Source: Rhynchopus sp. YZ270_cl-10 (taxonomy: Eukaryota > Euglenozoa > Diplonemea > Diplonemida > Diplonemidae). From it: a stretch of 64,000 bases of DNA. Positions 1 to 9,929 of the stretch are shown in pieces. The stretch's first letter is position 1; each line of letters opens with the position of its first letter. The DNA lies in the NCBI GenBank assembly GCA_964035575.1, contig OZ037893.1:682001-746000 (forward strand), read 5' to 3'. The notes under the pieces were generated by a model. That model had not been told where the DNA came from and ran no database searches. It was given only the letters and a program-made list of their open reading frames with translations. A program made the position numbers and the translations under genes.

Positions 1-59
1 AAATGATGGAGAGTGCACGATAGTGGCAGCACACCCTCAATCGAAGCAATTTCCAGTAC

Positions 60-410
60 TGCAACATTTTTTTTTTCCTTCAAAAAAAATGTACATACCA
101 TACATGTTGGTACGTACGTAAAACGCGCAAAAAACGCGCAAAAAACGTACAAAAAACACAAAAACGTACTACGTTTTTCAAAAATAATCAAAATAATCAC
201 TTTTTAATACAACATTACAGCAAAAATAATATTTTTGCTCTGTGTTTTTGGTACGTTTTAGTACGTTTTTTTGCGCGTTTTTGTGACGTTTTTTATTAAA
301 AACATTTTTTGATTATTTTGCGCGTTTTTTTATTATTTTTGCGCGTTTTACGTACGTACCAACATGTATGACATACATTGCAAATGAATTTGACCCAAAA
401 AAAAGTATCT
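60..410. repeat. AT-rich imperfect inverted repeat (MITE-like)
   Basis: Two arms, about 91-133 and 337-379, are near-perfect reverse complements sharing CATACATGTTGGTACGTACG followed by AAAACGCGC. The interior is made of alternating A-rich and T-rich runs with GCGCG and GTACG words that also mirror each other. The fold-back shape without coding potential suits a MITE or foldback element; no target-site duplication was identified. Positions 1-60 and 410-731 hold nothing else I can support. Confidence 0.6.
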
Positions 411-731
411 GCCTTTTTAAGTTTTCGTTCTTCTTTAGGCACTGTGAGTCGCTCTCCCAAAGCTATGACATTTGACACATTTGTCGAACTCATCCATGAT
501 AGCTCTTAGTACCCCCGCTATGCTTCCACGACGACTATCGTGCCACATCATGGCAGGCCGTTGAAGTTGGGGTATAAAGAGGTTGTGTGGGCTTGTCGAG
601 CGGTTATAACCCGCCACTGTTCTCTTGCGGTACAGATGACGTCCCACTCTTTGCCTGAGCAACAACGGAGCTGCGGTTCAATTTTTATTATTTTCTCTCA
701 ATCGCGAAATCAGGCTTCACACGCCACAACA

Positions 732-941
732 ATGGATGTCGATAAAATGCGTCGGCTAAAGGTCGCTGCGAGGGAGATGATAGAAATGAACATGCGGGTG
801 ACAGCCTTTGGATTAGTCTTCGTCGTGATCCCGCTTCTCTCCTGGACGTTTTATGCAGAGCAGAAAATGACAAACGAAGACAAGGTTAAACGCAGAATCG
901 AACGAGAAGAAAAAAAGCGGCGCGAAAGTTGGGACGAGTAG
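732..941 (+). CDS. Small single-span membrane protein, unrecognised
   Basis: A 69-residue protein starts at the first ATG after a short CAACA leader. A basic/Met-rich N-terminus (residues 1-21) is followed by one hydrophobic segment at about 22-41 and a highly charged Lys/Glu/Arg tail at 45-69. This layout is common among small accessory subunits of mitochondrial respiratory complexes and other tail-exposed membrane proteins, but I recognise no family. An in-frame upstream extension to about 540 exists and looks non-coding (rich in Cys, Ser and His, crossing apparent 5' leader sequence), so the internal ATG is preferred. An AG that could accept a spliced leader lies about 20 bases upstream (CAGGCTTC). 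The gene reads in the same direction as all neighbours. Confidence 0.5.
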   Translation: MDVDKMRRLKVAAREMIEMNMRVTAFGLVFVVIPLLSWTFYAEQKMTNEDKVKRRIEREEKKRRESWDE

Positions 942-1406
942 TATCATTCTCCAAATGAAAAAAAACAAATGAGTTTCATTTTTTTTAAAAAGTGGATGCT
1001 CAGCAGGGTGAGGGTGGCTTCATAGCTGCGTTCACTTTCCTACCAAATGAAAACAATGCTGTCGACTATTTTCCTGTGGTCTTGCTGTGATCGAATGTAC
1101 ACATGTTCATTTTTTTTTGTGAAATGGTATTTCACACATCAACTTGAGGTTCTAACCTGTTCTCGATAGAGAGTATCTTCAAGGTTTATCCGAAGGGGGA
1201 GGGTGGGTGGAATGGGTGGGTGGGATGGGGTGGGATTTTGAATAAAAAAAGCCTCTTCTGATGAAGCAAATTGAAAGTGAACGAAGAAAGTATCTACAAA
1301 AAAAAGGGGGGTGCAGGTATTTGCTGAAGCAGACAGTTTGTCATCGCCCCCCCTTCTTCCCGTCACCCCACCATCACCCAGAGGACCATTCAAACCAACT
1401 ACTAAA
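942..1406. other. Intergenic, pyrimidine/purine-rich, no gene seen
   Basis: This stretch contains T-tracts, a G-rich run (about 1195-1235) and a C-rich run (1345-1385) ending in CACCCAG at about 1375-1381. The C-rich run is the likely splice-acceptor region for the following uS10 gene. No coding exon could be supported. Confidence 0.4.
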
Positions 1407-2106
1407 ATGTCCTTCCCCGTCAAGAAGCAGGCCGAGGTCGCCACCGGAAACTCCCACAAGATCCGTATCACCCTCTCCAGCCGCAAGGTGGCCGCCCTCG
1501 AGAGAGTGTGCAAGGAGCTTGTGTCCCGCTCGAAGGAACAGTCCCTGAAGGTCAAGGTATGTCTCGCTGTTTGTCACCACACAACGTTGCAACACAATGC
1601 ACACTACCAGCAAGAGTGTTTAGAACAGAAGGGCCACAACACACCACACCACCACCACCACCAACAGGGACCCATCCGTATGCCTACCAAGACCCTGCGT
1701 ATCACGACCATGAAGTCGCCCTGTGGAGAGGGAACCATCACCTTCGACCTGTTCCAGATGCGCGTCCACAAGCGCGTGATCGACCTGATCGCGCCCAGCG
1801 AGGTGTGTTGTTGTTTGTTTCTATTTTTGTTCCACCCTTTGCAAGCTCGACTGAGATGCGTTTTAACACGTTTCAACTACTCTTTTTTTATGACATCTTT
1901 TGAATGAGCGTTTATTGTGAGCGGGTTTTGCTTGACCCTATTAGTGTTGTTGTTTTGTTTGAAAGTCGGATATCTTGTTATTCGCATCATTTAATCCATT
2001 TGACTATTTTTCATTATTTCCTTCCTTTCCACAGCTCGTGAAGAAGATCACCTCGATCACCATCGAGTCTGGAGTTGACGTTGAGGTCACCGTCGCTGAC
2101 GCATAG
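1407..2106 (+). CDS. RPS20: Ribosomal protein uS10 (RPS20), copy 1, three exons
   Basis: Exons 1407-1556, 1668-1802 and 2035-2106 join in phase 0 to give 118 residues, the usual length of eukaryotic RPS20. Both introns are GT-AG: 111 nt (GTATGT...CAACAG) and 232 nt (GTGTGT...TCCACAG). The protein contains the expected uS10 blocks: [12 protein letters not shown] near residue 18, [14 protein letters not shown] at 51-64, and the C-terminal Glu/Val-rich strand ending in TVADA. uS10 sits in the head of the 40S subunit and is required for small-subunit assembly. A second copy with almost identical exons and introns lies 3.1 kb downstream at 4531; this copy ends with TAG, the other with TGA. Codon use is strongly C-ending, typical of a highly expressed gene here. 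Confidence 0.96.
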
Positions 2107-2241
2107 AGCGTTTGTTGTGCTCTGCGGCCTCCACAGCTGGCTCCTCGTGCTATCAGAACAACAGCTGGCCAAAGAAGTCAATACTGGACACTACGTCAAA
2201 CAAAGAGCACCCCCCCTCCCCTTTTCCTCACACTCTTTAGT

Positions 2242-2274
2242 CCACCCCCTCTTCCCCACTTCCCATCACTACAG
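2242..2274 (+). promoter_or_regulatory. Pyrimidine tract plus AG, candidate trans-splice acceptor
   Basis: A C/T-rich run ends in CACTACAG at 2274, about 37 bases before the ATG of the Ala-rich protein. The layout matches trans-splice acceptors of euglenozoan polycistronic units. The spliced-leader use is inference; no RNA evidence is available. Confidence 0.45.
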
Positions 2275-2310
2275 TCTAAATTTCCTTTCCTTTTCTTTAC
2301 CTTCCACACT

Positions 2311-3810
2311 ATGTCTTTGTCGCCACGTTACTTCCCGGTTGTGGACCCGGTGCACACTACATTGAGTTACACGCATGCGGCGAATGAGGCGTCTGCACAT
2401 GTGGCGGCAACCGGTGCAGCTCTGAGGGCAGGCGAGCTTGCGTCGACATCCGCTGTTGCGTCTGCGAACGCGTACTCGAGCCGTGCGGACGCAGCGCTGC
2501 AGGCCAGCAGGGCAGCCATCCAGGCACGCAACGCAGCAGAGGCGGATGCTTACTCCGCAACGACGGCAGCCCTGCACACGCAGGCTGTGGCCGACAACGC
2601 TGCCGCTGTGGTAGACATGAGCGCGCGCAAGTCAGAGATGCTCTCCGCACAGGGCAACGCAGAGTCCTCCGACGCAGCCCTCACTGCCGCCAACGCCTCC
2701 TCCGCAGCTGCCAGCCGCCAGGCCATCGAGAAGCAGAACGCCGCTGCCCAAGCTGCTGCTCGCGCTGCATCCATGGAAGCAGACCGCAGCCAAAGAGAGG
2801 CAGAGACCTCCGTCCAGCGTGCACGCGCCACCGTCGCCTCCACGCAGGCCCAGCAGGCTGCCGCGCAGGAGCAGGCAGCAGAGAAGTCCGTGCAGGATGC
2901 AGCAGCCGCAAACGAGGCCAGCCTGGCGCGTGTTAGTGAGACCGATGCTGCCCTCAGTGCAGTCGACGCAAGGAGGGCCGAGGCAGCAGCAGCGCTGGCC
3001 ACTGCCTCTGCCAACGCACGCGCAGCGGCTGAGGCGGAGCACCAGGCAGCGGTGAACCTTGCACAGCTGGAGCGTGAGTTTGAAGGTGCGCGCGTCACTG
3101 CTGCGCATGCAAAGGCAGAGGCAGCAGCGCGTGATCAGGACGCGAAGGCAAGAGAGCTCTACCACGGCTCTGCCAGACAGCAGGCTGCCGCCGCTGCTGA
3201 CCGCGCCAAGTCTGAGGAGATTGCTGCGGCAGAGGCGACCAACCGCCTCAACCTCTCCGACGCAGCTGCACGGGCTGCTGCCGCTGAGGCCAGCGCAGCT
3301 CGCGCTGATGCCAACGTTGCGGGGACAAGCCTTTCACAGGTCCTGACCGCTGAGCAGTCTGCAAGGCTGCAGAGCGCTGAGGCGAGCGCGTCTCTCCAGA
3401 GAGCGGGACGTTCCCTTCAGATGAGCGAGGCGAACTCGCTGCGTGCCTCGAGCAGAGAGGCTGTGGTGCGCAGTGCGAAGGACGGTGCTGTGCTGCATGC
3501 GTCTATCGAGAGACAACGCAAGTCGCAGGAGGAGAGCGCGCTTGCTGCCAAGCGCAGTGCTGAGGCGACTGCGGCTGCGTCTGCTGCTGCTGCCGCTTCC
3601 TCTGCAGGAGCTGCAGGTGTTGAGGCACGTGTCGCACAATCTGCAGCCTCGCAGGCATCCATCTCACGCGTCATCCACGAGACAAGCCCCCGCCGTGTGG
3701 GTGTCGCCTACGTCGACCCAGTGCTTCCCGTGGTCGACTACACCTCCCCTGCCCGCGCAGCCTACCTCGCAACCTCCCCTCTCAAGTCGCTCTCCCCACG
3801 TTACTACTGA
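2311..3810 (+). CDS. Ala-rich coiled-coil protein with SPRY-type ends
   Basis: A 499-residue single-exon protein. About residues 20-450 are an uninterrupted Ala/Glu/Ser/Arg/Gln-rich helix with heptad-like spacing and almost no Pro, Gly or aromatic residues. Both ends are short, non-helical and related: the N-terminus reads SLSPRYFPVVDPV, and the C-terminus contains VDPVLPVVDYTSP and finishes in SLSPRYY. This suggests a rod protein with matching capping or targeting sequences, likely cytoskeletal or flagellar. I recognise no named family. GC content is higher than in the flanks. The ATG follows a C/T-rich leader and a candidate trans-splice AG at 2274. The other long frames inside it are shadows of its GC-rich codons. 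Confidence 0.85.
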   Translation: MSLSPRYFPVVDPVHTTLSYTHAANEASAHVAATGAALRAGELASTSAVASANAYSSRADAALQASRAAIQARNAAEADAYSATTAALHTQAVADNAAAVVDMSARKSEMLSAQGNAESSDAALTAANASSAAASRQAIEKQNAAAQAAARAASMEADRSQREAETSVQRARATVASTQAQQAAAQEQAAEKSVQDAAAANEASLARVSETDAALSAVDARRAEAAAALATASANARAAAEAEHQAAVNLAQLEREFEGARVTAAHAKAEAAARDQDAKARELYHGSARQQAAAAADRAKSEEIAAAEATNRLNLSDAAARAAAAEASAARADANVAGTSLSQVLTAEQSARLQSAEASASLQRAGRSLQMSEANSLRASSREAVVRSAKDGAVLHASIERQRKSQEESALAAKRSAEATAAASAAAAASSAGAAGVEARVAQSAASQASISRVIHETSPRRVGVAYVDPVLPVVDYTSPARAAYLATSPLKSLSPRYY

Positions 3811-4530
3811 TAACATATGAGCAAAACCCCTTTGTATCACTCAACTTCCTCTGATGCCCTTCTTTGGGTGTGTTGTACCAGTCCCTCTCAATATGTTTGT
3901 CTTCACCCCCACCCCCGTCGCAGACTCGGTCGGTCACCATTTTTTCCTAATGACGAACCTCCTGGCAGAGGCCAGGTGCCGGCAGTTCTTGTGTGTATCC
4001 CTCAGTTCCCTGTTAGTTGTCTTTACTTTTGTTGTTTTAATTTTGAGCTGTTTGTGCTTTTTTTTGTTTTAATTGTTCCCCCAGTTTTTCTGTAGTTGTC
4101 TTTCCATTATTTTGGTAATGTGGGTTTTTTTATACATTATATAATGAATAACGTCTCGAGGGATGAAGGACGTTTTTCACTCTTCCTTTTAAGATCAACG
4201 TGGTCAGAAAAGGCACATTGGAAGAGAAAATATCGTGCGTGAGCTGTTTTTTTTTCCTTCTTTTTTTTTCTCTGCTCTTTATTGCCAAAACAATCTAAAA
4301 AAAAAACAAAAAAAAAGATGATTTGTCACTGTCGTTCTTTCAGTGACGAAGAAGATATAAAAAAAACACAATAAAAAAAACTCCAATAGACATATAAAAA
4401 ATGCGTCGATTTCTAGTTTTTTGTCTTATTTCCGACAGATCCACTAATCAAGAAGGTGGTCACATCGCAACACCAACTCTCACACAACCACAGCCAGCCA
4501 TTTTTTTTTATCACAACCCCTTCCACAAAA
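3811..4530. other. Intergenic, T-rich then A-rich, no gene seen
   Basis: The first half is T- and C-rich 3' flank of the Ala-rich gene, and the second half has A/T homopolymers. Around 4480-4505 two AGs (CCACAG, CCAG) precede a T8 tract and the uS10 copy 2 ATG. No repeat copy or exon was recognised. Confidence 0.4.
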
Positions 4531-5229
4531 ATGTCCTTCCCCGTCAAGAAGCAGGCCGAGGTCGCCACCGGAAACTCCCACAAGATCCGTATCACCCTCT
4601 CCAGCCGCAAGGTGGCCGCCCTCGAGAGAGTGTGCAAGGAGCTTGTGTCCCGCTCGAAGGAACAGTCCCTGAAGGTCAAGGTATGTATCGCTGTTTGTCA
4701 CCACACAACGTTGCAACACAATGCACACTACCAGCAAGAGTGTTTAGAACAGAAGGGCCACAACACACCACACCACCACCACCACCAACAGGGACCCATC
4801 CGTATGCCTACCAAGACCCTGCGTATCACGACCATGAAGTCGCCCTGTGGAGAGGGAACCATCACCTTCGACCTGTTCCAGATGCGCGTCCACAAGCGCG
4901 TGATCGACCTGATCGCGCCCAGCGAGGTGTGTTGTTGTTTGTTTCTATTTTTGTTCCACCCTTTGCAAGCTCGACTGAGATGCGTTTTAACACGTTTCAA
5001 CTACTCTTTTTTTATGACATCTTTTGAATGAGCGTTTATTGTGAGCGGGTTTTGCTTGACCCTATTAGTGTTGTTGTTTTGTTTGAAAGTCGGATATCTT
5101 GTTATTCGCATCATTTAATCCATTTGACCCTTTTGATTATTTCCTTCCTTTCCACAGCTCGTGAAGAAGATCACCTCGATCACCATCGAGTCTGGAGTTG
5201 ACGTTGAGGTCACCGTCGCTGACGCATGA
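4531..5229 (+). CDS. RPS20: Ribosomal protein uS10 (RPS20), copy 2, three exons
   Basis: Exons 4531-4680, 4792-4926 and 5158-5229 encode the same 118-residue uS10 as copy 1. Intron lengths are 111 and 231 nt. By eye the two copies differ at very few bases: one substitution near the start of intron 1, a short difference near the end of intron 2, and TGA instead of TAG at the stop. Similarity begins at the ATG and ends roughly ten to twenty bases after the stop, so promoter/leader and 3' flank are unrelated. That pattern points to recent duplication or continuing gene conversion restricted to the transcribed core. The functional assignment rests on the same 40S motifs as copy 1. Confidence 0.96.
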
Positions 5230-5771
5230 AGCGTTTGTTGTGATGAAGTTATCCCTTAGTCTCCCCCCCCAAAGTTTCAATTGCCTCACCTCTGCTAAGA
5301 CGCTTATTACGTCGGGAAATTGATACCAGTTTTTCTGAGCGTGGGGCGCGGGGCACATTTCAAACTGGGTACAGGTGGGACATCATCTGAACAGTGTTTT
5401 ATCGCTGCCATTTCTTATCTCATTTGCGACCCCTTTTTAACCCCGCGTCTTCGTTCTATTGGCTGTAGAAATCCGTTGACAACTTGAACTAGAGGGAAAG
5501 TGGCACTTTCTTCAAAAAATAATGTCTTCCCTACGGGGATGCGTCGGAGGTTGGGTGGTGCCAAAAAAAAAAAAAAAGAAAATGGCACCACACTGGCTTA
5601 CCCTAAACGCAATCAAAACGAACTACACCCCCCTTCCCCCACACTTTCTTCTCTTCTTCAATTCAACAACCAACCACCTTCTCCCAATAAACATTCAGGG
5701 TCAACTTCCTCCCCCCCCGTACACTGTTATCATAGCTGCAGAGCATTGTATAAAGATTCTAGTATTTGTCA
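5230..5771. other. Intergenic, no gene seen
   Basis: The stretch contains a C-run (5260-5267), an A-run (5563-5578) and a C/T-rich run (5625-5725) before the next gene. The short open frames across it have homopolymer-driven composition and no recognisable motif. Confidence 0.35.
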
Positions 5772-7613
5772 ATGGAGTGGAGGTGTGACCATACGTTTTC
5801 ACCGGTTATAACAAAGGCGGGACGTACACATAGACATGCACCGTTGCAGGAGAGGTCTCAGCAGGTGTTGAGGGAGAGGGAGAGGAAGTTGAGGAGGTCA
5901 AAGGCGGCGCTTGCCCAGGATGAGAAGCAGGCAATGCCGTTCATGCCGAAGATCAATGCCTGGGGAAAGGAGAATGTGGTAGCAGATGCGCACGAAAGAC
6001 TCTATCGACAAGCAGCTGCACGCAAGGCAGAGCAGGAGCGTGAGGCTGCCATCCAAGCCCGCATCCTCGCAGAAGAGCAAGAAAGCAACCGTGTCCGTGC
6101 CACAGCCCTGCCCCCCTCCTCCGCCCTCACCACCGCACAGCGTGTCGCCTCCTTCCACAAACGCTTTTCCCTCTACGGCAGAATGACCCAAACCGGCCTC
6201 GCGCATTGTCTCACAGAGATGGGTCTATTCCAGTCGTTCCCTGCAAAAGAAGCGAGTCTACTGTCAGATAAAATTTGGGATGCAATGTGTTCCTCGCAAG
6301 GTGATGGGAATGGGATAAACCAGGCAACCTTCGTTGCTGTTGTGACTGCTATTTTAGGGAAGAAGGCAGTGCAGAAGGTAGAGGAAGTCAGCCCTGCGGC
6401 TATCTGTCTTTCGCCGTGCGAGGTGGAGGCTAGAACACCGTCGCCGCTTGGGTCCCCAATTATATACTCAGGTCTCCCCTTGCAAGAGGAGACAGAAGAT
6501 GAACCGAGAGTTGACGTAAGGTGTCGTAGTGGTTCATCGGATCCCACAAAGGGTGTAGGTTCATCTGGAGAGGACACAGCGTCGCCTTCGCCAGCGTCGC
6601 CACCTTCAGAAGTGTTGCCCCTGCAGGAGTCTGAACCTCAACGTGTGGCAGGGTCAGTGTGTCCAGAGGCACGAAGCGTACCCCCACAGCCCACCCCAGC
6701 CAGAACACCGGTAAGACGGCGTGTTGTCGAGTCGCATGTGGAGCGTGAAGTGAAGAAGTGTACGTTCCACCCATCAGTGAACAGTATCCCGCAGAGTGTG
6801 TATGAAGGGGTGTGCGTGCAGGCACCGGGGGTGGATCGGGCGATAGAACGGATGGAGCAGGGGAGGGCTGTGCAGAGGAAACGGTTTGATGAGAACCTAC
6901 GGAGCAACGACACCAACACCAACACCAACGGACCCACATCAGTAAAGCCCTTCCGCTTCGAAACCTCACGCCGTGGCCGTGTGAAGCCTCTCCTCTACGT
7001 CGATGTGAATCTCAGCTGCGGCAGGGTCGGGCGCATAGGCATCCATGAAGGGGACAAGCTCGAGACACTTGCCGCGAACTTTACCCGCACCTATGGCCTG
7101 GACAGCAAAATGCGGTCACGCTTAGAAGGTGTCCTGGAGGAACAGCTACGACGGGAGATGCAGAGGGCGAAGAAGGTGGACACACCCATCGCACGAAAAG
7201 CACCGCGTTCACCGCGATCACCGGCGAACACACCCCGTAGGCGCACTGCATTGGCGCAACAGGGTGTGCATCAGCAGATGAAGGAGATGAAGCAGATGAA
7301 AGCACAGGCGCCAACGGAGGCGACGCTGATGCAGGACATACAGGAGGTGCACGCGATGCTGCAGTTCACAGCCTCCCCACCGAAGACGCCACAAAGGAGG
7401 GAAGTGCCCGATGTACCGGTGTGGGCACCGCAGGGGCTGTTGAGTCAGGACCCCCTGCAAGCGGTGCCTGCACAGCACCCTGAGGTGCCCGGGAGGATGG
7501 AGGCACCAAGCGTGCAGAAGCAGGTGAGAGAGGCCCTCCCCTCTGCAGTGGAAGTGTGTGCCTGGCATCGTCCACAAGCGGTTCACGGGAGGGTGGAGCG
7601 TCGCAAAGAATAG
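5772..7613 (+). CDS. Large flagellate-type protein with LYVDVNL/GRIGIHEGD module
   Basis: Read as one exon this gives 613 residues from the ATG at 5772. A basic N-terminus with CDHTFSPVI is followed by a charged helix, a second FMPKINAWG motif, and an EF-hand-like helical domain (about residues 115-200, containing GDGNGINQATF). A Pro/Ser-rich linker and CTFHPSVNSIPQ come next, then a compact module with LLYVDVNL and GRIGIHEGD near residues 405-425 and a basic Pro-rich tail. The FxPxI/FHPxVN and VDVNL...EGD motifs recall unnamed proteins of flagellated protists; that comparison is from memory. The 3' end is uncertain: 7524-7548 (GTGAGAG...CTGCAG) could be a 25-nt intron, which would change the last residues and move the stop to about 7645. 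A convincing further open segment occurs at about 7740-7874 in another frame. Confidence 0.7.
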   Translation: MEWRCDHTFSPVITKAGRTHRHAPLQERSQQVLRERERKLRRSKAALAQDEKQAMPFMPKINAWGKENVVADAHERLYRQAAARKAEQEREAAIQARILAEEQESNRVRATALPPSSALTTAQRVASFHKRFSLYGRMTQTGLAHCLTEMGLFQSFPAKEASLLSDKIWDAMCSSQGDGNGINQATFVAVVTAILGKKAVQKVEEVSPAAICLSPCEVEARTPSPLGSPIIYSGLPLQEETEDEPRVDVRCRSGSSDPTKGVGSSGEDTASPSPASPPSEVLPLQESEPQRVAGSVCPEARSVPPQPTPARTPVRRRVVESHVEREVKKCTFHPSVNSIPQSVYEGVCVQAPGVDRAIERMEQGRAVQRKRFDENLRSNDTNTNTNGPTSVKPFRFETSRRGRVKPLLYVDVNLSCGRVGRIGIHEGDKLETLAANFTRTYGLDSKMRSRLEGVLEEQLRREMQRAKKVDTPIARKAPRSPRSPANTPRRRTALAQQGVHQQMKEMKQMKAQAPTEATLMQDIQEVHAMLQFTASPPKTPQRREVPDVPVWAPQGLLSQDPLQAVPAQHPEVPGRMEAPSVQKQVREALPSAVEVCAWHRPQAVHGRVERRKE

Positions 7614-8980
7614 GTACAGTACCCGAAAGGGACGAAAGGTCCACTAGCGCAACGTCGTCCATACCCTTCCTTGATGTTTTGCCAGAGGCCGGCACCAGCC
7701 TGCGGAGTTTCGAGTACGGGGCGACGCAAGAGTTTTAGTTTTTTGTTCAAAGAGCGAGTACAAAAGGCTTCGGCCTATGATGAGTACAGACCCAAATCAT
7801 CCACCCAGGTGGGTACTTCGTCGATTGTCGACACAGCAAAACGTATTGTCCTTAGAAGGCAGGCTCGTCTGTGACGTGCACTCAGCATAACCAACCTACT
7901 TTGTCGGGGTTTTGGTTTTTGGCTTTTTGGCTTTGGTTTTGATACACACAAAAAAATGCACTGGCGAGCTCACCAAGTGGTCAGACGTTTTTTTTTAGCA
8001 ACCAAAAATATGCCATATCGATTTATTCCCATTTTTTAGTCAATTTGCTCATACACAATGTGGTCTCAATGTTGAGGCACTTTTTTCCTTTTCTTTTCTC
8101 AAGGTGTGGCCAAGCACAAGAGGCTTAGGTTCATCTTATAAGCACTTTTTTCTGCTTTCTGTGCCCTTCGGCGTTTTTTTTCTTTTAAATATTAGATTTG
8201 ATGTACAAGTAGAGTCGAGAGTTAAAATCACACCCCATCCGTTTTCCCCCTTTTCCCTGAACTACCGTGGTTAAAGAAAGTTCCGCCAAAAGTAATTTCC
8301 GCCATCGATTTCAATTCCGCCATTATCATAAAGCACACCAGCTCCAATCTGACGGGGAACTTCGAGCCTCTAAGCCCAGAGAAAGAACCTGGCCACCGGA
8401 GGGCCCTAACGGCCCGACGAGGAGGCGCCCCATAGGGCGCTGGGGCCAAGGGACTTAAGTCGCCCTAACGCTTCGCTAAGTACCTGGAAAAATCCCCAAG
8501 GAAAAAAGTGGAAAAAAAAGTGTCTCAAAATTGACATCTATTTTTTGACCTTTTTGCTGGGTAGGTTTGGGTCGGTCCGACCTGACCCTACTGAGTCGGT
8601 TTAAGTCGGATTGGTAGCCTTGTCCCCTATCATCTCCCCTCTTCCCCCTTTTAATACAAGGGCAGTCTCGTGACTATGTAACCTACAAAACCACCATTTA
8701 AGCACCTCAGTATCATACCCCATCTAAGCACCCTCAACCCTCATCCACACAGATTCGCCTCCTTAAACCTGCAAACCTGCAAACCTGCAAACCTTCTAAC
8801 ACCTCAGAGGGCAAGGCCCGCAAACCCTTATTCCAATGGAAGAATTTTTCAAAAATTCTCTATACTTCCTATGACTGGACCCAACTCCCCTCACTATTTT
8901 TCCCTAAAAAAACGCAAAAAACGCCCAAAAAATTCTGCCAAAAATATCAAAAATATCAAAAATGCGCATTTTTGCCGTGC
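7614..8980. other. Transition from gene to repeat-rich DNA
   Basis: About 7740-7874 is an open segment ending in TGA (peptide includes YDEYRPKSSTQ) that may be a last exon of the preceding gene; I could not fix the splice sites. About 8380-8450 is GC-rich and self-complementary (GGGCCC, GGCGCC, GGGGCC words). From about 8500 on, composition is low-complexity with many mononucleotide runs. CTATGACTGGACCCAACTCC at about 8869 recurs at about 18508 in the same orientation. Confidence 0.35.
8099..8148 (+). repeat. Short dispersed repeat R3, copy 1
   Basis: The core AAGCACAAGAGGCTTAGG, then TTCATCTTATAAGC, is followed by a T-tract. Related copies occur at about 40722, 46492, 51951, 56655, 60759, 61090 and 62126, all in the same orientation. 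Confidence 0.7.
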
Positions 8981-8999
8981 CTCCTATGAAACAATTTTT

Positions 9000-9330
9000 T
9001 TGTGTGTTTTCGAGTGGCATGTTGTCATCAGTCACCCCCGCCCTCCATTTTCACATCCTGGTGCACATTTTCACCCCCAAGGTGCGTATGTGCACCAGGA
9101 TTTGCACCCAAATGTGGGCGAGTTTAGGCGAGTTTTTGGCGAGTTTAGGCGAGTTTAGGCGAGTTTTGGCGAGTTTTTGGCGAGTTTTGGCGAGTAATGG
9201 GCGAGTAGGGCGAGTTTTTGGCGAGTTTTTCCTGAAAATCAGGAAAACGAAAAACTCGCCTAAAAACGGCTCGCCTGCACAGTATGCCTAGGGGGGGCCG
9301 TCCGGCCGTTTTTGCTGTCCAAAACCACTT
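9000..9330 (+). repeat. GGCGAGT repeat element, copy 1
   Basis: A unique-looking lead (about 9000-9115, with GTGCACCAGGATTTGCACCC) is followed by roughly 15 variants of GGCGAGTTTT and then an inverted CGAAAAACTCGCC segment. It ends in CTCGCCTGCACAGTATGCC. The whole unit recurs inverted at 16066-16345, and its end recurs in the same orientation at about 18800-18925. Coding potential is nil. Confidence 0.75.
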
Positions 9331-9528
9331 TTTTCGTAAAAACCCGCGAAAAACCCGAAAAAACACCCCAAAATACCCCCAAACCCCCCAAAAATCACCC
9401 AAAACCACGAAAAACACACTTTTGAGCACTATTTCGTGTTTTTTCCTGATTTTTTGTTGTTTTTTCCCGCTTTTTCCGCCTTTTTCCATGGAATTATACC
9501 CCCTAATATGCCTATAGAATCCCTGTAC

Positions 9529-9795
9529 TGCTCACTGAGACAGCATAGCGACCAGAGGCCCCTTATTCATCGTACCGGTGTCTTCGCCGTCAAGGGGTGC
9601 ACAATCTGCCGCAAATTCCTGCATCTCTGTCTTTGTGAAGAGATCAAGCACTCTAGTGTTGTACTTTTCAAGTTGCTGCTTCTGGGTGCTTTGCATGGAC
9701 CTGCCTTTGTGGTGCGCTTTGGTGTGTGCTGCGGCAAGTTCTTCCCTTGAGAGAGACGGAACCCAACCTAGACTGTAGAGGATGTCTAGGTTTCA
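9529..9795 (-). pseudogene. Orphan C-terminal gene fragment, minus strand
   Basis: On the minus strand an open stretch of about 85 codons ends at a stop near 9529-9531. It has ordinary protein composition: it begins near LDILYSLGWVPSLSREEL, continues as a charged helix (KQQLEKYNTRVLDLFTKTEM) and ends in VAMLSQ. It has no start codon of its own; an AG suitable as an acceptor lies at its upstream edge. I recognise no family. It is the clearest minus-strand coding candidate in the window. Lying among repeats, it is probably a captured or decayed exon rather than an active gene. Confidence 0.4.
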
Positions 9796-9929
9796 ACCTC
9801 AGTGCGGCGGTGTTGTCGGGGTGCTGGCTCCTTCCGTGATGGCTTGCAACTTGGTCAAGGACGCCGACAACGGATTCACACGAATCATTGGTTATGGGAG
9901 GAGGCAAGCAAGGCTTTACTGCACTTAGG

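Noticed and set aside
2550-3165. Minus-strand 177-182-codon frames over the Ala-rich gene
   Set aside because: Complement of Ala/Ser codons (Ala, Cys and Gly runs); no independent support.
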